From Saururus chinensis (taxonomy: Eukaryota > Streptophyta > Magnoliopsida > Piperales > Saururaceae), in assembly GCA_035235625.1 (NCBI GenBank), contig CP141143.1, positions 45,679,178-45,743,177 of the forward strand: DNA of 64,000 nt, in the 5' to 3' direction. Made by a program: the position numbers and the translations under genes. The notes beneath the pieces were generated by a model that saw only the letters and a program-made list of their open reading frames with translations, had not been told where the DNA came from and ran no database searches. Of the stretch, positions 35,715 through 45,900 are shown in pieces; within the stretch, counting starts at the first letter, position 1; each line of letters starts with the position of its first letter.

Positions 35715-35785
35715 TCTTAGTGGATTTGAACCACAATCTTTTAGGTAGAAAGACAAGTCTTGTTCCCAATTGCTCTATGGATTTA
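35715..35785 (-). other. tRNA-like / Pol III box-like relic
   Basis: On the minus strand tagagcaattggg (plus 35765-35777) resembles an A box, and ggttcaaatcc (plus 35722-35732) fits a B box and T-loop. The acceptor stem does not pair, so this is not a functional tRNA. Such tRNA-like stretches occur in some plant LTRs and SINEs. Confidence 0.25.
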
Positions 35786-35799
35786 GCTAAAGTGCTAAT

Positions 35800-36841
35800 T
35801 TCTTAAAATATATTTAAGTTGATAAAAATGCACATATATTAGAAATTACCATCAACCTTTTTCCTTAGCTCGCACATGTAATCCTCTTTTTCTACCATAT
35901 ATCATTTAGGATGCTGATATCCCTACTCCAAATACGAGACACAATTATTGTATATTTTTCTACCATCTCATCATTGACACAATTATATCATATTATATGT
36001 TGTTTTTTATGTAGATAGACTTTATAGGCCAACACTGGTGGTGCTTGGGCTTGCCCAAGATATGCTGGGTCAAGGGCAGACTACTCATAGTTAGAATGTG
36101 GAGTCCACCAATTTTGCTGAGACCAGTAGTGACTACTCAAGAATCAAATGCACCAAGCTAATGTATTCTTCTTAAGAAGGGATTTGTTTCACCATACCTG
36201 TAGCTAAAGCCACAATTAGTCACTATCTGCCATGTGGAGGGGGAAATAGCTAAAAGGGTATGCATGATATGTTATTTGAAACCTCTTCATCTAGCCAGCT
36301 AGTACATGCCATTTTTAAAGAGCAGCAGAGTGCTTATGATCATTGTAACCACTTCAACATGGCTACTGCTATTAAATAGAATAAGCTATAGGCAGTTGAT
36401 ATTTGATGTATGATATGAATTTAAGTGTTAATGTTTTTATTTGGTTTACTTTTTGGAACTAGAGAATTATGTAAGATTTTAAGTTGAATATTAGTCCTTC
36501 AATTTTTTGTTTGCTTGGGAATGTTACTAGCAACTTTTTTGATTAGGCAGAGGTTGTACTCTAAAGGGTGTGCATATTTTGATATGAAGCCTAAAAATAT
36601 ACTTGCATTTTGGATGATATTGAGAGAGTGCTAAGAGTCATAATACATGATATCACTACCACATGCATGAGAATTTATGATCAATCATATCTCTCAACAA
36701 TTTGTACAATATCATTTTTACAATTAGCCCTCGAAGTTATAGAATATACCCACAAAATTGACTCATAAATAAGAAATGTCATTGTAGTTGTGTAAAAAAT
36801 TCCATGATCTTGATCACTTTCTCTTGTAATCCTAACTCTCT
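35800..36841. other. Intergenic DNA
   Basis: No coding frame or recognisable repeat identified. Confidence 0.35.
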
Positions 36842-38345
36842 TCATAAGAGCATTTGTTTCCTATCAAGAATCCCTATACTAGAAGCATCAGCTTCAGGGG
36901 TTGAAATTTGATCTTCCACCTTAGCATTTGTTTCAATTTTCTTACTTTGGCTATTTGCTTCAGCTCTAGACAATTCCAGCCTAGGCGCTCTGGAAGTTGT
37001 CCCTGCAAAATGAGCAACAATGGCTTCAAGCTTTTGATCTTGGTCGTGAAATATCACTATATTGTGATCAGCATTGGCTGGATTTCTTGTAGCATCAATA
37101 TCATCCACAGTATCCCATGCTTCATCCACATCATACTAAGGTTTAGCAGAGCCATTTGACAAAATTTCATATTCACTTTCAAATTAAGACTCTTCATCTG
37201 AGGAATATGGACCGAAGTGGTAGGAAAAAGAGGCCTCATCAATACAAAACAATAATCAAATTTGAAAGGAATCCCATTTTTTTAAGAAAATAGGAAAAAT
37301 GGAACAAAAGAATAACAACCTTCTCTCTCCACAGATAGTAATTTGAGCATCTTATTTCTAGGTTTCAATATCATTCCAGGCCACATATTAGCAAACAAAG
37401 CACCATAAAATTGATCAACAACTTGAAGGTCTCCATGAACTAATATACCTGTCAAAAATAGCCATCTAGATCACCTTTTATTGTTTATACACAAGTCAAT
37501 GCTCAAAAAGGAAAACCTCTACAAAGATTTAGCACAAAATGCTTACATTTATCAAAGTCAGCATTCGATGCACAAGCTTCGATGTACAAAAGCATGGAAA
37601 GTTGAGAACCTAAAGACACTCAAATCATTCAAAGCACCCAACATGTAAGGGAAGACGTGCAGATCAAACAATTTAGAATACTTCTGCCTAACAGATTGAT
37701 TAACAAAATAAGGTCATATTAAGGTTGAAAACTAATGTAAGACTCAAACACTAGTTAAGTAAAGTTTTCAACATAGGGATTTCCCCACACTTACGGTGGA
37801 GGCAAGCACATGGTGCAACTGAGGAGTTCACAAGATAGGTTACCTCTGAAAGAACTTACAGGGTTTTACACAATAAAGCATGCATATAAATGCCAAAAAG
37901 CATACTACCTAATGAATCCTTGAAGCATTGAAGTGCATGGAATGATCCCCAGCATAGAGTCTGCAATCACCAAGCCAGGTTCACACACCATCAAGATAGA
38001 GGCTTAGATAGCACAGGGGCTGGAAGTACTCGCAATGGGGGAGAATGGCAAAAGGTGGCTTGATGCATACAAGTCACTAAATTAATAAAAACAAAATCAA
38101 GTTACACCAAACAATTTAAAGGTTTAGTTATGAGTACCACATGCTTGCATAAAAAGTAAAACGATTTAACCAAAATCATTCAAAGAAAATATCAACACTT
38201 GAAATTACCACATGGCGTAGCAGAAATTGTGAATTTCCCATCAACACCTGGCACAACATGTCAAAGTGAGCGCTTATGCCATGGAGCATTACTGGTGCCT
38301 TGGGGGCAATTAACTTCCAAGATATCATTTGAATATAGATACATG
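36842..38345 (-). pseudogene. Remains of an unrecognised spliced gene
   Basis: The minus strand shows several protein-like islands separated by non-coding DNA and splice-like borders. One near 38225-38330 includes DILEVNCPQGTSNAPWHKRS. One near 37557-37610 includes LGSQLSMLLYIEACASNADF before a gtaagc donor. One at 37330-37449, after an acceptor cag, includes GDLQVVDQFYGALFANMWPG. The open frame 37129-36842 is acidic (EAWDTVDDIDATRNP, KLEAIVAHFAG). In-frame stops occur in some islands. I do not recognise the family. It lies directly downstream of the FAR1-like pseudogene and could be a gene fragment captured with it. Confidence 0.3.
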
Positions 38346-38839
38346 TGAACACCTAAGATTAGATCTTTTCTTTGATCACATTAATAGAAAAATAAGTAGT
38401 TGTGTTAACTCATGTGAACGCACTTGTATTCATTGCTAATGTCCCTTCCCTTGAAGCAAACAACAAAATTGATAACAATTATGGCCGCAACAAAAAACTA
38501 GTCAAGCTAGACTAATTTCCCTAGCTTCAAAAGTCAAAACTTTTGCCATCATCAAATGTACCAGCAAGTTAACAAAAATATTCAAGAAATAGAAACAGCT
38601 TAGAGTTCATTCATTTAGGGGAAAATATATTAGGGATCAAAGCCATGTAAAGAGAAATTCTACAACAACTAAATATTTGGGAAAACGTACAACAAAAAAT
38701 CCTTTATATGGGTTCATACACTTGACACTTGTGTGCCGAATGAGGCATTTGAATATCTCTTTCTTTTGGCACCACCATTGAGTATCTTTTTGGCAAGTTT
38801 ATGCATCACATAAAAATTATTAGCTAAAATAGTCACATA
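38346..38839. other. Non-coding DNA 3' of the FAR1-like pseudogene
   Basis: AT-rich and without a coding frame. Possibly 3' untranslated or intronic. Confidence 0.3.
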
Positions 38840-39271
38840 TCAATTTATTAGCGAGATAGTAACATGCAAACTATTTACCTTAGACTTATCTATTGCTTTC
38901 TCTGCAGCACCAACCTTTCTATTAACAGGTGGATGTCCTATTCTCTTCTTTTTGGTTGGACTTCGTATAGTCATAAAGGGTGATGCATAATCTCCACCAA
39001 CAAGCATCTGATTGGATGAAAATGGAATGGAATTAAGGTTAATCATACTTCTAGATGTTGCATCCATTGATCGAATAGTTTTAATCATCTCTTGCATAGC
39101 ACTCAGCACAAATTTATATTTAAATTCACTCATTTGACCTATATCGTCTGCTTCCATCAACATAGGGATACATTCCTTGTATATATTATCATATCGCTCC
39201 AACTGTGACTGAGGAACAAAGGTACTTGAAAATGAGAGCATTGAAAGTCGCCTCTTGCAATCCTTCCTCCA
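38840..39271 (-). pseudogene. FAR1-like C-terminal tail
   Basis: Reads on from WRKDCKRRL across the stop and continues through KFVLSAMQEMIKTIRSMD to a basic PTKKKRIGHPP segment that could act in nuclear localisation or DNA contact. Length and order fit the tail of FAR1-related proteins. Downstream frame ends at 38840. Confidence 0.7.
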
Positions 39272-39826
39272 TCAATCAAGCACATATCCCTTCGGTAATT
39301 TTCTCATCCCCTTCACCAGCAATACCTGCAACACATGTCGACATACTATCCCTTTAAATTCAAAGGAACGACAAATACATTTAAGTTTTGCCTCTTCATC
39401 ATTGTAGAAAACACAATATTCCCTCTTTTTACCCTCAATGCATTCTTCAACTTGATATGATGAAATTGCCCCTTCAACCTTTATTAATGTAGCATTGCAT
39501 CCCAACAACTTCATAATCTCCTTTTGAAATAAGTTGAACATGTTTATTGTATAAACTTTTGCCAATTGCTTTTCAAACTCAAAGGGGGAAATGAGTGTTG
39601 GGGTATTGTTTTTGCACGACAATCGTCTTTTGCTTCTTTCTCGTACTTATACTTCAGTGCTGACTCAAACTGTTGCACAAATTCTTGTAGTGAAGATTTC
39701 GATGTCAAATACCCATAAAAAAAGAGTCCATTTCCTCATTGTGCTGAGTACTAGACATCCTGCCCAAAATATGTTGTTCACATACACATGTGCCCATCTT
39801 TCCCTTTCCTCATAGAGTGATAGCAA
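39272..39826 (-). pseudogene. FAR1-like C-terminal half with SWIM zinc finger
   Basis: Continues after the stop at 39827 (LLSLYEERERW), then shifts frame near 39760 to SSTQHNEEMDSFFYGYL and EFVQQFESALKYKYEKEA. The open frame 39622-39272 ends with CICRSFEFKGIVCRHVLQVL, the SWIM motif CxCx(n)CxH, and LPKGYVLD before a stop at 39272-39274. That arrangement of MULE domain then SWIM is diagnostic of the FAR1/MULE family. Confidence 0.85.
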
Positions 39827-40345
39827 TCATTGGTTATTATGGAGATGGAAATTGTCAATCATGTTCTTCCATTCTTCATCAAATTCGCTTGTAGTCATGC
39901 TTTCATAGACAACTCGACTTAATCTTTGTCGTATAGCATTGTAAGAACCATGAGCACCAAAATTTTCTAGCACCTTCTTCATTATGTGCCAAATACACAG
40001 TTGATGTTGAGTTGTTGGAAATACTTTTGCAATAGCATTAGCCATAGCTTTACTTTGATTAGTTAGAATCGCATTAGGGGGGCAATTAGACATACATGAC
40101 AACCAAGCTCTAAATAACCAAATATATGTCTCTGTTGTTTTGTCTGAAATCAAGCCACCTACTAACAGTATGGAATGCCCATGATGATTAACACCTATGA
40201 AAGGTGAGAAAGGCATATCATATTTGTTTATCAAATATGTTATGTCAAACATTATCACATCACCAAAATATCGACATGCCTCTCTTGACCTAGCATCGGC
40301 CTAAAACACATTTCTTAGGCGTCCTTCATCATCCATATCAATTGT
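39827..40345 (-). pseudogene. MULE transposase (DDE) domain, degraded
   Basis: Contains YTIDMDDEGRLRNVF, then a stop where relatives have Trp, ADARSREACRYFGDV, FDITYLINKYDMPFSPF (first catalytic Asp region), GVNHHGHSI, WLFRAWLSCM and NAILTNQSKAM. It continues with FPTTQHQLCIWHIMKK, the conserved C/H segment. Relatives have ITDQ where this reads LTNQ, so the second catalytic Asp is Asn. It also has stops. Transposition activity is therefore not possible from this copy. Confidence 0.85.
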
Positions 40346-40422
40346 ATAAAAACTCTAAGAATTTAATTGAATCTGGCAAAAAAAATATTGAAGAAGGGCT
40401 TCAGCATCCCCTAAACACAAGT

Positions 40423-40653
40423 TTATGCACCAATCTTCTGAATATGGTTTCTACAATCCCTTTCTGTGAAATTTAGATTGTCATACCCCCCAACTCGTGT
40501 GACAAAAGTGTGAAACGATTTGCTAGGAGCCAAGCCAGCTTTATCATTTAATTCCAATTGCATTTTCACACTTTCCCCTAAAGTTCTATTATTCCGAATG
40601 AACCGCATTTCTGATATGTCAAGCAACTCATGGTTATGTTCTGAAACCATCAT
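40423..40653 (-). pseudogene. FAR1 domain end and linker after the insertion
   Basis: Begins MMVSEHNHELLD, the conserved HNH-type end of the FAR1 zinc motif, directly adjoining the insertion site. It is followed by the linker leading to the transposase domain (SKSFHTFVTRVGGYDNLNF). The frame ends before the next segment, which has its own stops at 40355 and 40301. Confidence 0.8.
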
Positions 40654-40657
40654 TGTG

Positions 40658-41021
40658 TGTTGTGCACAATCACCCAGACTTTACTTTATTTCTTTTACTG
40701 CTTTGCATTAGAACTATTTCCCTTTGTAATAGCTTTGTATTTATTTGTTAATTGCTTATGTAATTCGTATTGGTTCAATTAGTGGCCCCAGACTAGCCTG
40801 GTCCACTAACCGGCGTGTTTGCCTAGGGAACTGAGCCAGCTTGGTTGGGTCTTAGCACGACTCCCTAGGGGACTTGTTGTCCCCTATACGGGGCGAACTC
40901 TCTCTCTGCTTGAAGGTTATGCAATTAAGGTTATTTAACACTTCTTCCCTTTCTTCCTTGTTTCTCCCCTTTCTCTACGCGAACCTCTTTGATATCGATT
41001 GTGCCTACGCCGGGCACATCA
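40658..41021 (+). repeat. 5' LTR of the deleted gypsy element
   Basis: 364 bp, TGTTGTGCAC...GGGCACATCA, matching the 3' LTR throughout its length. It contains gttaattgcttatgtaattc and a pyrimidine-rich 3' part (ttcccttt cttccttg). Confidence 0.93.
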
Positions 41022-41022
41022 T

Positions 41023-41034
41023 TGGTATCGGAGC
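41023..41034 (+). other. Primer binding site (initiator tRNA-Met)
   Basis: tggtatcggagc one base after the LTR end. It differs from the usual plant initiator-Met site TGGTATCAGAGC at one base. Confidence 0.85.
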
Positions 41035-42290
41035 TTCATCGATCCCCGGTAATAGCGAGAGGTAAGCAGGTTGCTGCCGCCCCTGAAGCACAGACCACGA
41101 AGGAGACTGACATTTCAGCGGATAGCCCTCCTGCCGCTGCTGCTACCACTCCGGCAGCCACGGACGGTCCTACGCTGGTGCAACTTCTGGCTAAGATTAA
41201 TTCCTTGACTCTGACGGTGGCACAAATCCAAATAACACAGTCGGCGCTGGCATCGCTTCTTCTCGCCAAACCTCAGGCCACCCCCATGGAAGTTGGTGAA
41301 CCCTCAGGCCTCCAGATGACGGTAGATGCAGAATTAGCACAGGCCCATGCCCCCCTACCCTTCAGGCCGGCCGAACATGTTGACGGGCGGCGCCAGGCCT
41401 GTGCTCCGCGAGGCCATCTAGGTGTTCGGGAGAATGCCCCAGTGGTTCCACCCCCTAGGAACTTGTTTCAAGAGATGGATGACGACTGGGAGGAGTACCT
41501 AGTCCCTCGCAGTGGTCCTCGGGGAGGGTTTGAACCCCGTTTGTCCCACCTACAGTTCCCATGTTACAATGGGGATGACGACCCAGTGGAGTGGCTTTAC
41601 AAGGCTAAAAAATTCTTTGCATACCAGGGCACGTAGCTAGAGGCTGAACGACTATGGATCGCCCCATTTCATCTAGACGGAGATGCTTCTATCTGGTTTC
41701 AGAGCATCAAGAAGGAGATCCGCTAGCCCCCTGGGCCACCTTCTCTGACGAGCTATGTATTCAGTTTGGACCGAATGAGTTCCAGGACTTCAACGAGATG
41801 CTCTCACTCTGCGTCAGACCACCACTGTCCGTGCCTATTACATGGAGTTGATGAAGGTGGCCAACCGCCTCCTTGATTGGCTGGTGGCGGCCTTGGTGGG
41901 TACGTTCAAGCACGGCCTCAATCCTGAGATTTTGGAGGAGATGCGGCATTTTCCTTGTGCCAACATGAGGGATGTCGTGTGTCATGCTCGCATCGAGGAG
42001 GAGAAGCTGGCTAGGCAGCGTAGGGGGGGCGTCTTGGGCCGTTGCCTCGACCTGCCCTCAGCACTAACCCCTTGGCCTCTCCCACCAACAGCCTGGTAGC
42101 CCGCCGCTCTGGCCAGCAAGTTGCCCCAGCAGGTCCGATTGTTCGTCACCTTACTTTGGCCCAGATGGAGGAACGCTGTTCTAAGGGGCTATGTTTTTGC
42201 TGCAATGAGAAGTTCGTCCCCGGGCACCGTTTTTATATCAAGGGCAGTCTTCTAGTGGAGGAGGTTGATGCTGATGGAGAGGGGTAGACG
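41035..42290 (+). pseudogene. Gypsy gag (capsid/nucleocapsid), disrupted
   Basis: Open frame to 41636 has an Ala/Pro/Thr-rich N-terminus and the capsid segment LSHLQFPCYNGDDDPVEWLY. After a stop at 41634-41636 the same protein continues as ERLWIAPFHLDGDASIWFQ, then another stop at the rccgctag site (41724 region) and frame changes. Near 42170-42235 is CFCCNEKFVPGHRF, a nucleocapsid zinc knuckle whose final Cys is Phe. Gag normally packages element RNA; this copy cannot make an intact one. Confidence 0.8.
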
Positions 42291-42403
42291 GCTCTGCCTT
42301 GTTTTCCGCTAAGGATGCGCTACCCGAGATTTCTATCCATGCCTTCTCGGGGGCATTTACTCCATGCACGATGTGAGTCCAGGGCTTCCTCAAGCGACAA
42401 TGA

Positions 42404-43021
42404 GTGGCTATCTTGATCGATAGCGAGTCTACCCATAATTTCATTAACGACAAAGTAGCTCATCGACTCGGTTGTTTTGTCTCCGATTCGAAGCCGTTTG
42501 ACGTGCTGATTGGCGATGGCAAGCACCTCAGAAGCACCGGGGTGTGTGCTCAGGTTACAATCTCTGTCCAAGGCCACTCATTCGTCACTGACCTCTTCGT
42601 TCTGCCTACAAAGGGGGTGGACGTGGTGTTAGGGGTGCAGTGGCTTCAGGAGCTTGGGGATGTGGTTTGGAACTTTAGAGACATGGTGATGGACTTCGAG
42701 CTTCAGTGGCAGTGGGTTCGGATTGAAGGCTCAAGGCCAGGTACCCTCCTCTCAGCCCAGCCCTCGAGTTCCTTGTTTTGGTTCACCCCCCAAGGGCTTC
42801 TCTTGCAGCAGTGCGCCACCGTCGAGGCGTTCACCATGGCGCAGCCCCGCAGGTGGCTTCAGCTTCTTCCATGGGCGGAGTGGTCTTATAATACCATCTA
42901 TCATACGTGTGTTGGCATTACTCCTTTTAAGGTGTTGTATGGTCGTCCACCACCGATGGTGTTGTCATATGTACCTCATCGGTCCTCTGTGGCTGAGGTG
43001 GACTATATGCTACAGACATGA
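42404..43021 (+). pseudogene. In-frame protease-integrase C-terminus junction
   Basis: One 205-codon frame. Its first part is retropepsin: AILIDSESTHNFIND (the active-site DSG is DSE here), VLIGDGKHL and VDVVLGVQWLQELG. Near 42835 it passes directly into the integrase C-terminal core (PWAEWSYNTIYHTCVGITPF, SYVPHRSSVAEVDYMLQ). Everything normally between (reverse transcriptase, RNase H, integrase zinc finger and catalytic core) is missing. The frame stays open across the junction, ending at a tga (43019-43021). Confidence 0.85.
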
Positions 43022-43540
43022 GACAAGGTCCTGCGACAGCTCAAGGAGAATTTTTCTTTCGCTTAGAATCAAATGAAGAAGCTTTATGATGGCCGCCATA
43101 CCGATAAGGAGTTTGCAGTTAGTGACTTGGTTTATGTTTCCGTTCTGCCTCAGCGTTAGACATCTTTATTTCAGTCGGAGCACTCCAAGCTCGCCCCCCG
43201 TTTTCATGGACCCTATGCTATCGAGGAGCGCATTGGTCCGGTGGCTTATCGCCTTGCTTTGCTGCCAGACTCCTTAGTTCACCCTGTTTTTCATGTCTCC
43301 AGGTTGCACCGTTTTGTGGGTGACAAGTCTTTGGTTGCTGCTGCTCCACCACCCCCATTGATGGGTCCGATACCGCCAGCCGACCTTAATCCTACTTTGA
43401 TGCTTGAGAAGAGTCATGTCTGCCGCTTTGGTCGCATTACTACTGAGGTTCTGATTTCTTGGCAAGGGCAGCCACGTGAGAATTCCACATGGATGCCTGA
43501 GGAGGAGTTTATGGCTCGATATCCGGATTGGTCGCCTTGA
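43022..43540 (+). pseudogene. Integrase C-terminal and chromodomain-like tail
   Basis: Decayed frame through KKLYDGRHTDKEF and HSKLAPRFHGPY, then open frame 43241-43540 with VAYRLALLPDSLVHPVFHVS. It ends in TEVLISWQGQPRENSTWMPE, EEFMARYPDW, a degenerate chromodomain-type ending. Stops interrupt the first part. The end (gaggacaaggcgaatagcgg) runs into the polypurine region. Confidence 0.75.
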
Positions 43541-43571
43541 GGACAAGGCGAATAGCGGAAGCATGGTGGAG

Positions 43572-43935
43572 TGTTGTGCACGATCACCCAGACTTTACTT
43601 TATCTCTTTTACTGCTTTGCATTAGAACTATTTCCCTTTGTAATAGCTTAGTATTTATTTGTTAATTGCTTATGTAATTCGGATTGGTTCAGTTAGTGGC
43701 CCCGGACTAGCCTAGCCCACTAACTGGCGTGTCTTCCTAGGGAACTGAGCCGGCTTGGTTGGGGCTTGATGCGACTCCCTAGGAGACTGGTCGTCCCCTA
43801 TATGGGGCGAACTCTCTCTCTGTTTGAAGGTTATGCAATTAGGGTTATTCAACACTTCTTCCCTTTCTTCCTTGTTTCTCCCCTTTCTCTACGTGAACCT
43901 CTTTGATATCGACTGTGCCTACGTCGGGCACATCA
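43572..43935 (+). repeat. 3' LTR of the deleted gypsy element
   Basis: 364 bp copy of 40658-41021. It is preceded by a purine-rich gcggaagcatggtggag that can serve as polypurine tract. Confidence 0.93.
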
Positions 43936-43940
43936 TTGTG

Positions 43941-44320
43941 ACATGAAATAGACCATCCACATCTGATAACCTCAACATAACTCTTGCTTTGCAACCTGTT
44001 TGTGCATAGGGCCTCCTCCTAGTACACAACATTCTCTCCTTTTCTTTAGGCTTCCCATGCTTACGACAACAAAATAGGTGCACATAGTACTTACCATCTA
44101 AATCCTTCTTGCTTGGTCGCTTTATAGCACAAAAATCTATACTACCTACATGCTTCTTATAGTGCTGGAACCCCTCTTCTGCGGTGGCAAATACCATTCC
44201 TTCTTTCATTGGCATGACATTATCAGTAGCATTTTTTTCGATGTCTTCACTAATGCCAACTCCTTTCTCACTAATTTCTTGTAAGCCTCCTGATTCGCCA
44301 AACGCATCCATAATGACCAC
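43941..44320 (-). pseudogene. FAR1 DNA-binding domain, N-terminal part
   Basis: Frame containing FATAEEGFQHYKKHV, FCAIKRPSKKD and YVHLFCCRKHGK, then RRRPYAQTGCKARVMLRL and GLFHVT. These match the order of the FAR1 domain with conserved cysteines. It stops at the gypsy 3' LTR border (43940). The last residues continue exactly on the far side of the insertion (40652), so the exon was intact here before insertion. In living relatives this domain binds DNA. Confidence 0.85.
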
Positions 44321-44431
44321 CTCTTTCTCACTAATTTCTTACAACCCTCTAGATACTTCATTTGTGTTTGTACTGACCACCCCTTTCTCGCCAATTTCTT
44401 TGAAGCCTCCTAATTCTCCATTCGGAGGCTC
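44236..44431 (-). repeat. Three tandem 60-bp (20-residue) repeats in the FAR1-like gene
   Basis: The word ctaatttctt or ccaatttctt recurs at 44271, 44331 and 44391, exactly 60 bp apart, with surrounding similarity. Translated on the minus strand each unit contains a GG(L/F)(Q/K)EI(S/G)EKGV-like core. The middle unit has a stop (plus 44339-44341) where its neighbours have Gln or Lys. Confidence 0.85.
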
Positions 44432-44476
44432 ACAAGATATGGAGACATCAGCTTGTTTTTCATAGGATGTGATCTA

Positions 44477-44836
44477 TTATATCATTGTAAGATTGTCAAG
44501 TTGTAATAAAATAAGCTCAAATTTAATAGCATTCACACAAAAAAAACATACCTTAGATTGCACATGTTGTTCTGGTTGCGCCTGACCTTTGAGAGGAAAT
44601 GGATGAAAAAAAGAATGTGGTTGATGCATAGCTTGCTCTTGTGGATGTGTGAAATATGGAGGTGGCTGATGCATAACATTCTGTTGAGTCGGTGGATAAT
44701 ATATAGGTGGATGATGCCATTGTGGAGGTGGGAAATAAGAAAGTCGTTGATGCCTAACCTGCTCCTCTAGAGGTGGATAATATAGATGCGGTAGATGCCC
44801 TTGTGGAGGTGGTTGATCCATAACCTTCCCCTTCAA
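44477..44836 (-). pseudogene. Proline/histidine-rich 5' exon of the FAR1-like gene
   Basis: Frame rich in PPP, YYPP, HQPPPYF and HPP motifs, made of loosely repeated modules of about 19-20 residues. It runs into a good donor, AATCTAAG|GTATGT (near plus 44553), after which sequence becomes intron-like until the repeat region near 44430. Position, strand and splice signal support its being an upstream exon. FAR1 relatives do not usually carry such a region, so it may have been acquired. It could also be an independent fragment. Confidence 0.45.
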
Positions 44837-44859
44837 AGGTGGCCATGCACAGAAAAAAA

Positions 44860-45895
44860 AAAGTAAATTTCCAAGAATAGCAAAATATATTTTTTTGTTA
44901 TATCAAAATGAAAAATAGATCAAGTAACTACTGCTTCAAGTCAATGCTACAAGGTAACTTCTAAATGTACTTATAATTTGAATGGCCCTTCCTAACCTAA
45001 GCGTGTGTATGGAAACCTTGCTTTGGATTTAGAGATGTGATTGTTAAATCATGATATATGTGAGATTTGCATTTGAGATATTTGGTGTTTGGGAACAATG
45101 TGATTTCAAGAGTAGGATTTTGAATACCATTGTTTGGGAACCTGAAATTTACCGAAGTTTCTATTTTTATTTTGTAATTTATAAAACATTGAAAATAATA
45201 TGCAAAAATAATATGATAAGATTAATACTGGAAAAAAAATCATCAAGATATTGACAACTCAGCTTGAGCCATACACCAGAATATAAGATGTAAAATGAAA
45301 AATCAAGCCATTGAATAGTTAGTATAGAAAGATATTTCACAAAGATATTCAGCTCTAGGTTCAGAACTAGCTTTATCTAAATATATGTTTCTTATAAATT
45401 AAGGAAACCCTCATTGTGACTGGATCAGCATCTCGGCTTGGCCTGTTGGTCAGACTAATGCTAGTCAACTATTGCTAGCACCCCTTGATGTCTTGTTGGA
45501 CAACCAATTGGAATAAACACATTTGAAATGAGTACTACTATGGTCACTGATAATTTTACTAGTTCATTTCAACGAACTCTTTACATGAATAGCTAGTTTG
45601 TCCAATTTAATCCAAAGAGGCAAAATGATAATGATCATCATAAGGTGTAACATTAACATTTCCAACTGATAAAACAAGCACTAGTAATAATTAATAATAA
45701 TAAATCTTCAAGACATAGTCAAACTAAACATCAAAGTGTCATGATGGGAATTAAAAGAGTTTTGGTTAAACATATCTTGCTAAATTAGCTAGAATACTTT
45801 GGAAGGAGCTAAACTAGCTAGATTAAATCCAACTACAAGTGCCACTACAGTTGTCAATTGCTTTGCCATTTATCTTGCCTAATATTATATGTACA
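44860..45895. other. Intergenic DNA
   Basis: AT-rich, no recognised coding. Words such as gatatttggtgtttgggaac (45078-45097) hint at small transposon debris. It ends at the copia target site aatac (45896-45900). Confidence 0.35.
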
Positions 45896-45900
45896 AATAC

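Larger units (their letters stand above)
40658..43935 (+). mobile_element. Internally deleted Ty3/gypsy chromovirus-like element (3278 bp)
   Basis: Two LTRs of 364 bp (40658-41021 and 43572-43935) start TGTTGTGCAC and end CACATCA. They are flanked by the 5-bp duplication ttgtg (40653-40657 and 43936-43940). A primer site lies at 41023. The interior holds gag, protease and the integrase C-terminus with a chromodomain-like tail. Reverse transcriptase, RNase H and the integrase catalytic core are absent. It is non-autonomous and sits in a FAR1-like exon in the opposite orientation. The LTRs differ at roughly 25-30 positions by eye, so the insertion is not recent. Confidence 0.92.
38840..44836 (-). 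pseudogene. FAR1/MULE-type transposase pseudogene, split by a retrotransposon
   Basis: Minus-strand coding runs 44836 to 38840 around the gypsy insertion at 40658-43935. In order: a Pro/His-rich exon (44836-44530), a 20-residue triple repeat (44431-44230), a FAR1 zinc-chelating DNA-binding domain (44130-43941, continuing 40652-40580), the MULE transposase domain (40340-39830), a SWIM zinc finger (39390-39330) and a basic C-terminal tail (38950 region). It is most like domesticated FHY3/FAR1 relatives or their MULE ancestors. Disruptions include stops at 44339-44341, 40355-40357, 40301-40303, 39827-39829 and 39272-39274, and a frameshift near 39760. Confidence 0.85.

Noticed and set aside
35715..35785. 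Functional tRNA gene
   Set aside because: No acceptor stem and poor anticodon arm; kept only as a relic.
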